Below, one piece after another: positions 63,911 to 64,000 of a stretch of DNA of 64,000 nucleotides; the first letter of the stretch is position 1; each line of letters opens with the position of its first letter. Source of the DNA: Scheffersomyces stipitis CBS 6054 (taxonomy: Eukaryota > Ascomycota > Pichiomycetes > Serinales > Debaryomycetaceae). The DNA is taken from positions 806,001 through 870,000 of the forward strand of contig NC_009047.1 in NCBI RefSeq assembly GCF_000209165.1. Direction: 5' to 3'. The position numbers and the translations under genes were made by a program. The notes under the pieces were generated by a model that was not told where the DNA came from, did not search any database, and saw only the letters and a program-made list of their open reading frames with translations.

Positions 63911-64000
63911 AAGAAGAACATAACTAAAAAAGAACAGAATCAAGAACTAATAGTTCTGATATCATAAATCTAGCCAGTCTCAACTCTAGTCTTATGAATC

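Noticed and set aside
1..64000. CRISPR arrays, prophage, insertion sequences or bacterial operon signals
   Set aside because: Gene content, introns and tRNA are those of a yeast nuclear genome; no such structures were found.

Overview
The window reads as nuclear DNA of a budding yeast of the CUG-Ser clade (Scheffersomyces/Debaryomyces/Candida relatives; Scheffersomyces stipitis would fit, but the species is inference). The strongest evidence is at 62115-62196: a serine-type tRNA gene with anticodon CAG, a guanine at position 33 and a long variable arm, which is the tRNA that decodes CUG as serine. All CTG codons here should therefore be read as Ser. The genes are compact and mostly intronless. 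The few introns carry yeast signals (GTATGT or a variant, TACTAAC, YAG), and the proteins are clear orthologues of Saccharomyces genes.

Layout, left to right. 1-3530 (-): 5' part of a Dnf1/Dnf2-type phospholipid flippase, cut by the window edge. 5467-5925 (-): UBC13. 6444-6737 (+): small single-pass membrane protein. 6738-12019: a 5.3-kb gene-poor region dense in CArG/Mcm1-like CCnAATTnGG sites, leading into a glutamine-rich, probably regulatory gene (12020-13614, +) with a short first exon. An array of 15 same-strand TTTCGGT motifs follows that gene. 15620-17890 (-): secreted sphingomyelinase-like protein that has lost most metal ligands. 18548-19942 (-): unrecognised coiled-coil protein. 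22023-25088 (-): NAM7/UPF1. 27197-30862 (+): BUD2. 31074-32024 (-): orphan acidic protein, with three degenerate copies of a ~230-bp element beside it (32.09-32.89 kb). 34127-35029 (+): SEC14. 35874-38060 (+): KRE6/SKN1. 38623-40542 (+): FET3-type ferroxidase. 40915-42100 (+): spliced D-amino-acid oxidase. 42416-43114 (+): DID4/VPS2. 44011-46266 (+): FAA2. 46473-47072 (-): MET14. 47745-48110 (+): MRP17. 49916-52483 (+): tail-anchored coiled-coil protein. 53615-54166 (+): orphan. 54508-55605 (-): ketopantoate-reductase family. 56199-58136 (-): CENP-B-type DNA-binding protein. 59637-60596 (-): COF1 cofilin, with an 11-nt microexon. 62115-62196: tRNA-Ser(CAG). 62528-63910 (+): XDJ1-like DnaJ protein.

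The genes do not form a pathway cluster. They are mixed housekeeping functions: membrane asymmetry and lipid transport, ubiquitin, mRNA surveillance, polarity and actin, cell wall, iron, sulfate assimilation, peroxisomal metabolism and endosomal sorting. The unusual content lies in gene structure (a hidden first exon, a microexon, an intron splitting a Rossmann motif), in the CUG tRNA with a tRNA-like relic beside it, in one apparent pseudoenzyme, and in several uncatalogued repeats and motif arrays in the long intergenic regions. Open frames that begin with TTG or GTG were trimmed to the first ATG.
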